Source: Alphaproteobacteria bacterium
GTDB lineage: Bacteria > Pseudomonadota > Alphaproteobacteria > Sphingomonadales > Emcibacteraceae
Direction of reading: 5' to 3'
Assembly (NCBI GenBank): GCA_002749135.1
Contig: NVVY01000008.1
Coordinates: forward strand, 76,710-82,155
DNA length: 5,446 bases
Numbering within the stretch: position 1 is the first letter of the stretch; each line of letters opens with the position of its first letter. This document shows, one piece after another, positions 1 to 5,446 of the stretch. Made by a program: the position numbers and the translations under genes. The notes under the pieces are model-generated. The model did no database searches. It saw nothing but the letters and a program-made list of their open reading frames with translations, and had not been told where the DNA came from.

Positions 1-1188
1 CCGTTTTTCCCCGACGCCAAGGAAATAAAGTTTGATAATACGTTCAATAATGACAGCCGGGGCATGCGCATACGCCTGTCGTCATCAGATTCCAAAGCCA
101 TCGAAGCGGCGGCTGATGCCTTGAAAACCAAACTCGCCTCCTATGAAGCGATATATTATGTGACCGACACGGCGGATTCGGCGCAGGCCGAAGCGGTGCT
201 GTCCCTGATGCCCAGCGCGGAAAATATGGGAATTTCGCTCAGAGATCTGGGGCTTCAGGTACGTCAGGCCTTTTACGGCGAAGAAGTACAGCGTATCCCC
301 CGGGGTATTGACGATGTGAAGGTCATGGTCCGGTATCCCCTGGAAGACCGTAAGTCTTTTGATACTTTGAACAAGCTGCGGGTTCGCTCCGCCACCGGAT
401 CAGAGGTGCCCTTCGGATCGGTGGCCAAGGTCAATTATCGCCCGGCCTATACCACTATTCGCCGTACGGACCGTTCACGTACCCTGACCATAATCGCTTC
501 TTTTGAGGAGGGAAAACAGGCGGAGATAGATAAAATAAGGGAAGACCTGACAGAAAATTTCTTTCCGGACTGGGAAAAGAAATTTCGTCATGTTGACCAT
601 ACATTCAGCGGCGGCGCAGAGGGACAGCAGGAATTCATGAATTCCCTGATCATAAATTTTGCTTTTGGTCTTTTGATTATCTATATCCTGTTTGCCATTG
701 CTTTCCGGTCTTATTTCAAGCCGTTCATTATTTTCACCGCCCTGCCTTTTGGCTATATGGGCGCGGTTCTGGGGCATTTGTTTCTGGGCATGGACATCAG
801 TATTTTTTCCATCATGGGTATTGCGGCGGCCATGGGGGTTGTGATCAACGACAATCTTGTGCTGGTGGATTATATCTGTGGCTTGCGGGACAAGGGCTAT
901 GATGTGATACAGGCCATCGAAATATCTGCCGAGGAACGTTTCCGGCCTATATTCCTGACCTCTTTTACCACCTTTATCGGATTGCTTCCCCTGATGACGG
1001 AGACCAGCGTTCAGGCCCAGTTCCTGATCCCGACGGTGGTGTCTCTGTCATTCGGTGTGTTGTTTGCCACGGCGGTGACCCTCATTCTGGTGCCGATTTT
1101 ATATATCCTGATGTCACGGGCGCGGGACCGGATTTATAATGTGCTTGGCTGGGAATTGAAGGAGGTTCTGCCCAATCCCGCCGAATGA
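1..1188 (+). CDS. RND-family (HAE1/AcrB-like) efflux transporter permease, C-terminal part
   Basis: The reading frame is open from base 1, so this is the last 395 residues of a protein that normally has about 1,000-1,050; the ATG at 64 is internal. RND permeases are inner-membrane proton antiporters that pump drugs, bile salts or lipids outward with a periplasmic adaptor and an outer-membrane channel. Residues 1 to about 210 are the second periplasmic (porter/docking) loop, with a family-like stretch RIPRGIDDVKVMVRYPL. Five hydrophobic helices follow at about 213-236, 241-263, 268-292, 316-332 and 341-370, matching TM8-TM12. By my alignment to AcrB, Arg313 and Thr320 match the proton-relay R971 and T978, while the K940 position is Asn283 in a GVVINDN motif. 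The protein ends in a short polar tail. The adaptor gene, usually upstream, lies outside the window. Substrate cannot be told. Its stop abuts the stop of the convergent M48 gene. Confidence 0.93.
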   Translation, partial: PFFPDAKEIKFDNTFNNDSRGMRIRLSSSDSKAIEAAADALKTKLASYEAIYYVTDTADSAQAEAVLSLMPSAENMGISLRDLGLQVRQAFYGEEVQRIPRGIDDVKVMVRYPLEDRKSFDTLNKLRVRSATGSEVPFGSVAKVNYRPAYTTIRRTDRSRTLTIIASFEEGKQAEIDKIREDLTENFFPDWEKKFRHVDHTFSGGAEGQQEFMNSLIINFAFGLLIIYILFAIAFRSYFKPFIIFTALPFGYMGAVLGHLFLGMDISIFSIMGIAAAMGVVINDNLVLVDYICGLRDKGYDVIQAIEISAEERFRPIFLTSFTTFIGLLPLMTETSVQAQFLIPTVVSLSFGVLFATAVTLILVPILYILMSRARDRIYNVLGWELKEVLPNPAE

Positions 1189-1208
1189 TCATTTACCGTA
1201 AATGATCA
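1186..1208. terminator. 23-bp perfect palindrome over two convergent stop codons, possible bidirectional terminator
   Basis: TGATCATTTAC, one central C, then GTAAATGATCA: 11-bp arms with no mismatch. The left end supplies the TGA of the RND gene (1186-1188) and, on the other strand, the TGA of the M48 gene (1191-1189). As RNA it could fold into a 10-bp stem with a 3-nt loop from either strand. It is A/T-rich and no T-run follows on either side, so it does not fit a classical intrinsic terminator. Its place between convergent genes makes transcript-end formation or 3'-end protection the simplest guess. A protein-binding site is the alternative. Confidence 0.4.
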
Positions 1209-2688
1209 GCTTGACCCGCTGTCCCGCGCTCAGTTTGCTTTGAGGATTAAGGCCGTTCAGGACCAGAAACCGGTCCAGCCGATGATCTTCATAAGCCATA
1301 TGGCGGGACAGGCCGGCGATGGTATCGCCGGGCTGAACGGTGGCCACCCGGATGATTTGGCCCTTGATTTTACCAGCCTCTTTACGGGATAAGCGGTTGA
1401 AGCTGTAGGTCATGCGCATCAGGCCATCGTTCAGGCTGCTCACCTTGTCCTGGGGCGTTACCATCAGGAAATAATAGGCCTGCGTCTTGGAATAGCGCAC
1501 AGCGACAATGCGCACTTGCGCCAGTTTATTCTGTATTTTGGTGCTGGTCCAGCCGGTGATGGCTTCCATGCCGTTGAGGGTAAAATCCTCTAACCCCTGA
1601 AGCGACGATTCCTTGACAAAGCCTTTCCAGACCGCAGAGGTCAGCTCAATCATATTGCGGCCTTTCAGGCTCTCACCGGCAAAGATAACCACACTGCCCT
1701 CGGCGGGGCCTTGTCCCTTGGCAAAAACCGCCTCGGCGCTGTTCATCAGGCGGTAATTCTTGGGCACCGTAAAGCGAAACCCCAATGGTGCGTGCAGGAA
1801 TGTCCGCCCTTTGATCAGGCCCTGCGCCGGATCATCGCCGTAGGTCATACCATCAATGATATTCAGGTAACGATTATGGCCCGGATCGCGGCTATGTTGG
1901 GGCAGGCCGGTTTTTTGGGCGGCGGCAAAGGCGCGCGTTACCCGGTCGCGGGTGTTGGGATGGGTGGAGAAAAATTCCGGCGGCCGTTGCTGTCCTGTGC
2001 GGTTGGCAATAACATCTTGCAGCTTGCTTTGGGCATCCAGAGAGTGGAGCATATTGGCGGCCGCGTAGGGGTCAAAACCCGCCCGGGTGGAATAGCGCAC
2101 GCCCAGCTGATCGGATTCATATTCATTGCCCCGGGAATAGCTTTTCAGATAAATCTGTGACCCATAGCCCAGCGCATCACTGACCTCTTTGTTTTTCAAC
2201 GCCGCCCCGAGCAGAGCCACCCCAAGGCCGGTGAACAGCTGCTGGTTATAGCGTTTGGCCGAATGGCGGGCGGTCACATGGCCGATTTCATGACCCAGAA
2301 CCGAGGCCAGCTCTGATTCGCTGTTGAACAGGGCCAATATGCCGCGTGTCACATAGATATAGCCGCCGGGCAGGGCAAAGGCATTGACCAGCGGCGTATT
2401 CAGCACCGTGAAAGTATAGGGGGTTTTTGGCAATTCGGACACGGCGGCCAGCCGCCCCCCGACCACGGCCACATATCCGGCGATCTTTGGATCATCCAAT
2501 ACGCCGCCGTTTTGTTTGATCACAAGGGGGTGCTGTTCCTTGCCGACGGCACTTTCCTTGGCCGGTGACATAAAGGGGGTAAAGTCGGATCGGCCCGTTG
2601 CCGGGTTGGTGGTGACACAGCCCTGAAGCATCATGGCGCTCGCCACTATTCCGGCGGTGAAAATTTTTCTGAGATGAGTTTGTGACAT
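1189..2688 (-). CDS. M48-family zinc metalloprotease, lipoprotein with C-terminal LysM domain
   Basis: 499-residue protein. A lipoprotein signal peptide comes first: basic MSQTHLRK, a hydrophobic core and lipobox LQGC with Cys24. The next residue is Val rather than Asp, which favours outer-membrane sorting. The M48 catalytic domain spans about 40-260: HEIGH at 133-137 gives two zinc ligands and Glu134 as catalytic base; Glu189 in NEYESD is the likely third ligand (the usual Ala before the Asp is Ser); STHP at 241-244 matches a conserved M48 segment. Residues about 290-435 are a domain I do not recognise. Residues 447-496, beginning VATVQPGDTI, form a LysM peptidoglycan-binding domain. BepA and LoiP are the E. 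coli relatives, quality-control proteases of outer-membrane assembly. Here LysM replaces the BepA TPR tail, so a role in envelope protein turnover near the cell wall is inferred. The ATG at 2688 is chosen because GAGGG sits 7 nt upstream and the signal peptide starts there; the open frame extends 17 codons further to a TTG. Second gene of a pair with the thermonuclease-like gene. Confidence 0.93.
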   Translation of the reverse strand: MSQTHLRKIFTAGIVASAMMLQGCVTTNPATGRSDFTPFMSPAKESAVGKEQHPLVIKQNGGVLDDPKIAGYVAVVGGRLAAVSELPKTPYTFTVLNTPLVNAFALPGGYIYVTRGILALFNSESELASVLGHEIGHVTARHSAKRYNQQLFTGLGVALLGAALKNKEVSDALGYGSQIYLKSYSRGNEYESDQLGVRYSTRAGFDPYAAANMLHSLDAQSKLQDVIANRTGQQRPPEFFSTHPNTRDRVTRAFAAAQKTGLPQHSRDPGHNRYLNIIDGMTYGDDPAQGLIKGRTFLHAPLGFRFTVPKNYRLMNSAEAVFAKGQGPAEGSVVIFAGESLKGRNMIELTSAVWKGFVKESSLQGLEDFTLNGMEAITGWTSTKIQNKLAQVRIVAVRYSKTQAYYFLMVTPQDKVSSLNDGLMRMTYSFNRLSRKEAGKIKGQIIRVATVQPGDTIAGLSRHMAYEDHRLDRFLVLNGLNPQSKLSAGQRVKLIIYGK

Positions 2689-2695
2689 TATGCGG

Positions 2696-2700
2696 CCCTC
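2696..2700 (-). promoter_or_regulatory. Shine-Dalgarno of the M48 gene, overlapping the upstream stop codon
   Basis: Read on the minus strand, TGAGGG contains both the TGA stop of the thermonuclease-like gene (2701-2699) and the GAGGG ribosome-binding site of the M48 gene. It lies 7 nt before the ATG at 2688. The arrangement suggests translational coupling and decides the M48 start. Confidence 0.7.
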
Positions 2701-3475
2701 ATTGGATGATGGTGATCTGTTCAGGGTGGGTTGCCTCAATCATAGGCCCATTATAAAATTTCAGCCAGCCCCTGATTTCAATTTTTTTACCCAGATAGCT
2801 TTCGGGGTTTTGACCCGCCTTGATAAATTTCCGGGCGGCCCGGGATTTTATAACGATGGTAAAATCCTTTTTCCAGTCCCGGCCAAAATTCAGATAGTAG
2901 GTGTTGCGCACCTTGGCCACATCACGGACAACGCCCTTAACCAATTGAAAACTGTTGGTATATTTTGCGGCCTGCCTGTGGTCTTTTGGGTCATAATAGG
3001 ACAGCGCCCATATGCCCCGCCTGTTCTGCCGGGCCAGCCGTTCCTGCGCCAGCATCGCAGGGACAATGGCACGATTATCGGGAAAGCTATAGACCCGCGC
3101 CATGCCCGCTTTTAATATTTCCCCCTGTATCCATAGCCCGTCTTTCAGAAACAGATGGGCCAGAGCCCGGCCATATCTGTCCCGCCGCTGTCCGCCGTAA
3201 TAAAGGGTCACTTCTTTATTCAGCACAAGCCGGGATAAAAATTCCTTTGATGCGGTGCCAAGGGGCCATTCCGTATGGCCCTTGCGGCCAAGGGGTAGTT
3301 TGGGGGCCTGAATACCCACCAGCCGGACGCGGGTTTTATCCTTCAGAATTACCGTGTCACCGTCAATGACCCTCACCACCTGCTGCGTGATGGATTTTTT
3401 AAGCTCTGCTTGTTGGGCCTGCGCCAGCGATGTCATAAAGAACAAAGCCAACATTAGGGTAAAAATTCTATGCAT
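2699..3475 (-). CDS. Exported thermonuclease-family (SNase-like) protein with C-terminal OB-fold-like domain
   Basis: 258-residue protein. A signal peptide covers residues 1-20 (MHRIFTLMLALFFMTSLAQA, cleavage after AQA), so it should act in the periplasm or outside. The SNase domain spans about 32-158: VIDGDT at 36-41 gives Asp38 and Asp40, matching staphylococcal nuclease D19 and D21; Arg51 matches R35; RDRYGR at 98-103 gives Arg103, matching R87. In the segment RLVGIQAPKLP the calcium ligand D40 is Gln56 and the general base E43 is Lys59, so classical Ca2+-dependent phosphodiester cleavage is doubtful. Residues about 172-258 form an extra domain (YYLNFGRDW, DFTIVI, RGWLKF, NGPMIEATHPEQI) resembling an OB-fold nucleic-acid-binding module. 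From memory, proteins with this IQAPKLPLGR layout are common in Alphaproteobacteria, so the change is probably a subfamily trait and not decay. The ATG at 3475 is chosen for the signal peptide, although no clear Shine-Dalgarno precedes it. A GTG at 3541 would overlap the GST gene and is unlikely. First gene of the pair with M48. Confidence 0.88.
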   Translation of the reverse strand: MHRIFTLMLALFFMTSLAQAQQAELKKSITQQVVRVIDGDTVILKDKTRVRLVGIQAPKLPLGRKGHTEWPLGTASKEFLSRLVLNKEVTLYYGGQRRDRYGRALAHLFLKDGLWIQGEILKAGMARVYSFPDNRAIVPAMLAQERLARQNRRGIWALSYYDPKDHRQAAKYTNSFQLVKGVVRDVAKVRNTYYLNFGRDWKKDFTIVIKSRAARKFIKAGQNPESYLGKKIEIRGWLKFYNGPMIEATHPEQITIIQ

Positions 3476-3526
3476 ATATTGACCATAACTGTTATAGATA
3501 AATATCTCAACAGGAGGAAAAAAACC
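3476..3526. promoter_or_regulatory. Divergent promoter/operator interval between the thermonuclease-like gene and the GST gene
   Basis: This A/T-rich 51-bp gap must hold or border promoters for both genes. For GST, TATATT (3475-3480) fits a -10 but lacks a good -35. For the minus gene, TATAAC (3496-3491) fits a -10, again without a clear -35; it would give a transcript starting only about 8-10 nt before the ATG. Two small perfect inverted repeats lie back to back: ATAACTGTTAT (3485-3495) and AGATAAATATCT (3496-3507). They could be operator sites, but short palindromes arise easily in such A/T-rich DNA. Confidence 0.3.
3512..3517 (+). promoter_or_regulatory. Strong Shine-Dalgarno of the GST gene
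   Basis: AGGAGG followed by a 9-nt A-rich spacer to the ATG at 3527. It decides the GST start against the in-frame ATG at 3470, which lies inside the divergent gene and would add 19 residues that do not belong to the fold. Confidence 0.85.
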
Positions 3527-4135
3527 ATGCGTATCATCCACGGATCACCCTATGCCAGAACGAACTATGTCATCTGGGCCATGAAGGAGCTGGGGCTTGA
3601 TTTTGACGTTAACCCGGTAAATCCCATGAAGGGCGAGACAAAGCATCCGGATTATCTGGCCCTGAATCCCAATGGCCTGATCCCCACATTGGAGGAAGGC
3701 GACCTGATTCTGTGGGAAACCATGGCGATCAATATGTATCTGGCCAAAACCTACGGCAATGGGTTGCTCTGGGCCACGGACCCAAAGGAGGAGGCCCAGA
3801 TCACGCAGTGGCTGGCCTTTGGTCATATCAATTTAGACAAGCCAGCGGTGGATTACCTGCTTCACCTGAATGCCCTGCCCGAAGAAATGCGGTCCGAGGC
3901 AAAACTGGAAGAAGCAAAGACAGACATTGTTCCCCTGCTTGAGGTTCTGGACGGCCATCTTGCGGGCAAGGATTATCTGGTTGATGGTCGCTTTACCATC
4001 GCCGACCTGAGCCTTGCGGCCATATTGGATTATCCGCGCAAGGCAGGGTATGATTTGTCGAAATACAAAAATCTGTCCCCATGGCTGGCCCGTTGTGTGG
4101 AACGGCCCATCCGGGTTGAAATGAATAAAGTGTAA
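3527..4135 (+). CDS. Glutathione S-transferase family protein
   Basis: 202 residues, the usual length for a cytosolic GST, with no signal peptide. The N-terminal thioredoxin-like domain (about 1-76) opens with IIHGSPYARTNYVIW, where Ser7 or a nearby residue could activate the glutathione thiol. It contains NPNGLIP (48-53 core), the cis-Pro53 loop that binds the glutathione backbone, and ETMAINMYLA, where Glu64-Thr65 replaces the commoner Glu-Ser that holds the gamma-glutamyl group. The all-helical C-terminal domain (about 88-200) carries the N-capping box FTIAD with Asp160, a folding signal of GSTs. The class cannot be set with confidence; it resembles the broad bacterial theta/beta-like group. 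It may conjugate or reduce electrophilic or peroxide substrates, but the substrate is unknown. It is monocistronic in this window: the thermonuclease-like gene diverges 51 bp upstream and the M14 gene converges 88 bp downstream. Confidence 0.93.
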   Translation: MRIIHGSPYARTNYVIWAMKELGLDFDVNPVNPMKGETKHPDYLALNPNGLIPTLEEGDLILWETMAINMYLAKTYGNGLLWATDPKEEAQITQWLAFGHINLDKPAVDYLLHLNALPEEMRSEAKLEEAKTDIVPLLEVLDGHLAGKDYLVDGRFTIADLSLAAILDYPRKAGYDLSKYKNLSPWLARCVERPIRVEMNKV

Positions 4136-4223
4136 TTTAAAAAAGAACAGGAAAAATTATGAGCAACTGATCGTGCGTAATACCAATCTGCAAACGCCGC
4201 GAAATAAAAAACGATAGTTTACG

Positions 4224-5348
4224 TCACAACCGGTCAATCACCGCCGCGATGGCGTCCAGGTTGGACCGGCCCAGTTTTCGGCAGCGTTCCGGGGACCAGC
4301 CGCAGGTCACGTCGGGGCTGTTTTTCGTGTCCTTGAACGGCATTTCAAGGGTCATGGAGACCGCCTGATACCGGTGGGCCAGCTGATTGGTGCCGATAGT
4401 CATATTGGCCATGCCGGGCGCCGTCTTTGGATAGCCCTTGGCCATTTGAAAGTCGGGATTGGTCTGCATCAGATGCCGCTGATACGCATCGGCCAGATCC
4501 AGCCTTGCCGTATCCGCGTCAGGGATACCTTCAAAGGCGGCAATGAAATTATAGGGCAGGGCCTCATCACCATGCACGTCCAGCACAAGGTCAATACCAG
4601 TTTCATCCATCTTGCCGCGCACATAAAAAACTTCGGGGCAGGTTTCCACGGACGGATTTTCCCATTCCCGGTTCAAATTAGCCCCGTTCGCATTGGTGCG
4701 CAAGTGACCCCGGCGGCTGCCGTCCGGATTCATATTGGGCACCACATAAAAGACCGCCTTTTCCAGCAGACTGCGGCTCAGGGCATCTTCATCATCCAGC
4801 AGGCGTTCCAGAAAACCCTCGACAAACCATTCGGCCATGGTCTCACCCGGATGCTGGCGGGCAATGACCCAGATAACCTTGCGGCCTACGGCCATCTCGC
4901 CGATGGTCAGCAGGTCCATATCCTGCCCGTCCAACGTCTCGCCGATCACATGCAGGCTGACCTTGTCATCCTCGGCGGCCTGCGAGACCAGACTATGATG
5001 GCGTTCCATACTATAGGGGGCAAAATAGGCGTAATATATGCAATCGCTTTCCGGGATATGCTGAATGGTGAGCTCGCCGTCATGATAATGGGTGCTGACC
5101 CGTTCCCATGTTTCGCGGTCGTAAGAGGCACAGGCCTTATACTCATCCCATCCGCCGGCAAAAGCCGCGCCGCCCGCATTTTCGATGGTCATGGCGCAAA
5201 GCTGGCCCTTGGCCCCGGTCAGGCGGAAATAAAACCATTGGTAAAAGTCCGAATTATGGTCATGACGAATTTTAAGCCGGATATTCCCCGGGTTTTCGGC
5301 CTCGACAACCTGAATATTTCCCGCATCAAAATTGCTGCTGATTTTCAT
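4224..5348 (-). CDS. M14-family zinc carboxypeptidase, cytosolic carboxypeptidase (CCP/Nna1-like) type
   Basis: 374 residues with no signal peptide, so cytoplasmic. The N-terminal beta-sandwich domain (about 1-115) that marks the CCP group is present, including FYQWFYFRL at 35-43. The peptidase domain (about 125-374) shows HPGE at 166-169 (zinc ligands His166 and Glu169), NMNPDGSRRG at 205-214, Arg217 and NLNRE at 224-228 (likely carboxylate-binding Arg/Asn residues), DVHGDE with His259 as third zinc ligand, and TLEMPF with Glu335 as catalytic base. All core residues of an active enzyme are therefore there. Eukaryotic relatives trim glutamates from tubulin and other proteins; natural substrates of bacterial members are, to my knowledge, unsettled. 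I chose the ATG at 5348 because MKISSNFD is how I recall relatives starting and GGGA lies 7-8 nt upstream. The ATG at 5363 (MRDKI, no visible Shine-Dalgarno) is the alternative, adding five residues. Single-gene unit with its own likely promoter. Confidence 0.93.
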   Translation of the reverse strand: MKISSNFDAGNIQVVEAENPGNIRLKIRHDHNSDFYQWFYFRLTGAKGQLCAMTIENAGGAAFAGGWDEYKACASYDRETWERVSTHYHDGELTIQHIPESDCIYYAYFAPYSMERHHSLVSQAAEDDKVSLHVIGETLDGQDMDLLTIGEMAVGRKVIWVIARQHPGETMAEWFVEGFLERLLDDEDALSRSLLEKAVFYVVPNMNPDGSRRGHLRTNANGANLNREWENPSVETCPEVFYVRGKMDETGIDLVLDVHGDEALPYNFIAAFEGIPDADTARLDLADAYQRHLMQTNPDFQMAKGYPKTAPGMANMTIGTNQLAHRYQAVSMTLEMPFKDTKNSPDVTCGWSPERCRKLGRSNLDAIAAVIDRL

Positions 5349-5389
5349 GATTTTATCCCGCATGGTAAGAATTATTATCTGTGAAAGCC

Positions 5390-5418
5390 TTTATATGGCT
5401 TATTTAAAAACAAGTAAA
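5390..5418 (-). promoter_or_regulatory. Probable sigma70-type promoter of the M14 carboxypeptidase gene
   Basis: On the minus strand, TTTACT (5418-5413, four of six to TTGACA), a 17-bp spacer and TATAAA (5395-5390, five of six to TATAAT) form a plausible housekeeping promoter. Transcription would begin near 5383, giving a leader of about 35 nt to the ATG at 5348. An inverted repeat AAGCC-N7-GGCTT (5385-5401) brackets the -10 element. The distal 28 bases (5419-5446) show no gene. Confidence 0.4.
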
Positions 5419-5446
5419 TCGAAAGTCCCTTATCCCGAAAATATAA

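Noticed and set aside
1711..2160. 149-codon plus-strand open frame inside the M48 gene
   Set aside because: It is antisense to the M48 catalytic region, and its sequence simply mirrors the constrained codons on the other strand.
2690..3369. Two plus-strand open frames (2690-3115 and 2965-3369) opposite the thermonuclease-like gene
   Set aside because: Both overlap the SNase-like coding sequence in antisense, overlap each other and show no motif. The true gene has a signal peptide and SNase motifs.
3476..3541. Longer N-terminus for the thermonuclease-like protein from a GTG at 3541
   Set aside because: It would overlap the GST start, place 22 extra residues before a clean signal peptide, and make the gene read through the divergent regulatory interval.
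4159..4170. Minigene ATG AGC AAC TGA with an AGGA six bases upstream, just after the GST gene
   Set aside because: It encodes only three residues. It could be the relic of a lost gene start, but no downstream frame resembles a protein, so it is not supported.
4179..4198. TAATACCAATCTGC stretch in the GST-M14 gap, reminiscent of intergenic dispersed repeats
   Set aside because: Only one copy is in the window, and the flanking GCGT/ACGC pairing is just 4 bp. A genome-wide search would be needed to call it a repeat.
4202..4220. Possible terminator of the M14 gene on the minus strand: AAAC-TATC-GTTT followed by a T-run
   Set aside because: The stem is only 4 bp with one G/C pair, and the T-run overlaps it, so it is too weak to call. 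The rest of the 4136-4223 gap holds no convincing hairpin plus T-tract for GST either.
4374..5384. 336-codon plus-strand open frame opposite the M14 gene
   Set aside because: It lies antisense to a gene with a complete M14 active site. Its translation is a low-complexity G/I/H-rich shadow with no recognisable domain, and no good ribosome-binding site was seen.

Overview
This window looks like an ordinary stretch of chromosome from a Gram-negative bacterium, most likely an alphaproteobacterium. The evidence is an inner-membrane RND efflux pump, a lipobox protein suited to an outer membrane, and the style of the thermonuclease-like protein and of the GST. The order or genus cannot be fixed from the sequence alone. 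There are no RNA genes, insertion sequences, CRISPR repeats, phage genes or obvious signs of transfer, and coding density is very high.

Layout, left to right. Positions 1-1188 (+) hold the C-terminal 395 residues of an RND (HAE1/AcrB-type) efflux permease that enters from the left. It converges with no gap on a minus-strand pair. That pair is a secreted thermonuclease-like protein (2699-3475) followed 10 nt later by a lipoprotein M48 metalloprotease with a C-terminal LysM domain (1189-2688). The two convergent stop codons abut as TGATCA and form the left end of a perfect 23-bp palindrome. A 51-bp divergent interval (3476-3526) separates the thermonuclease-like gene from a plus-strand glutathione S-transferase (3527-4135). 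After an 88-bp gap, a minus-strand M14 zinc carboxypeptidase of the cytosolic (CCP/Nna1-like) group occupies 4224-5348. A promoter-like sequence lies upstream of it at 5390-5418.

How the genes may relate: the thermonuclease-like protein and the M48 protease are probably co-transcribed and translationally coupled, because the Shine-Dalgarno of the second overlaps the stop of the first. Both carry export signals, so they form a small envelope/periplasm unit. The RND pump, GST and M14 peptidase each look like separate transcription units, and nothing links them into one pathway. I do not see a convincing new multi-gene system. The most notable points are the thermonuclease-like protein, whose canonical calcium ligand and general base are replaced; the lipoprotein-M48-LysM architecture; the palindrome fused to two stop codons; and the bacterial CCP-type carboxypeptidase of unknown substrate.
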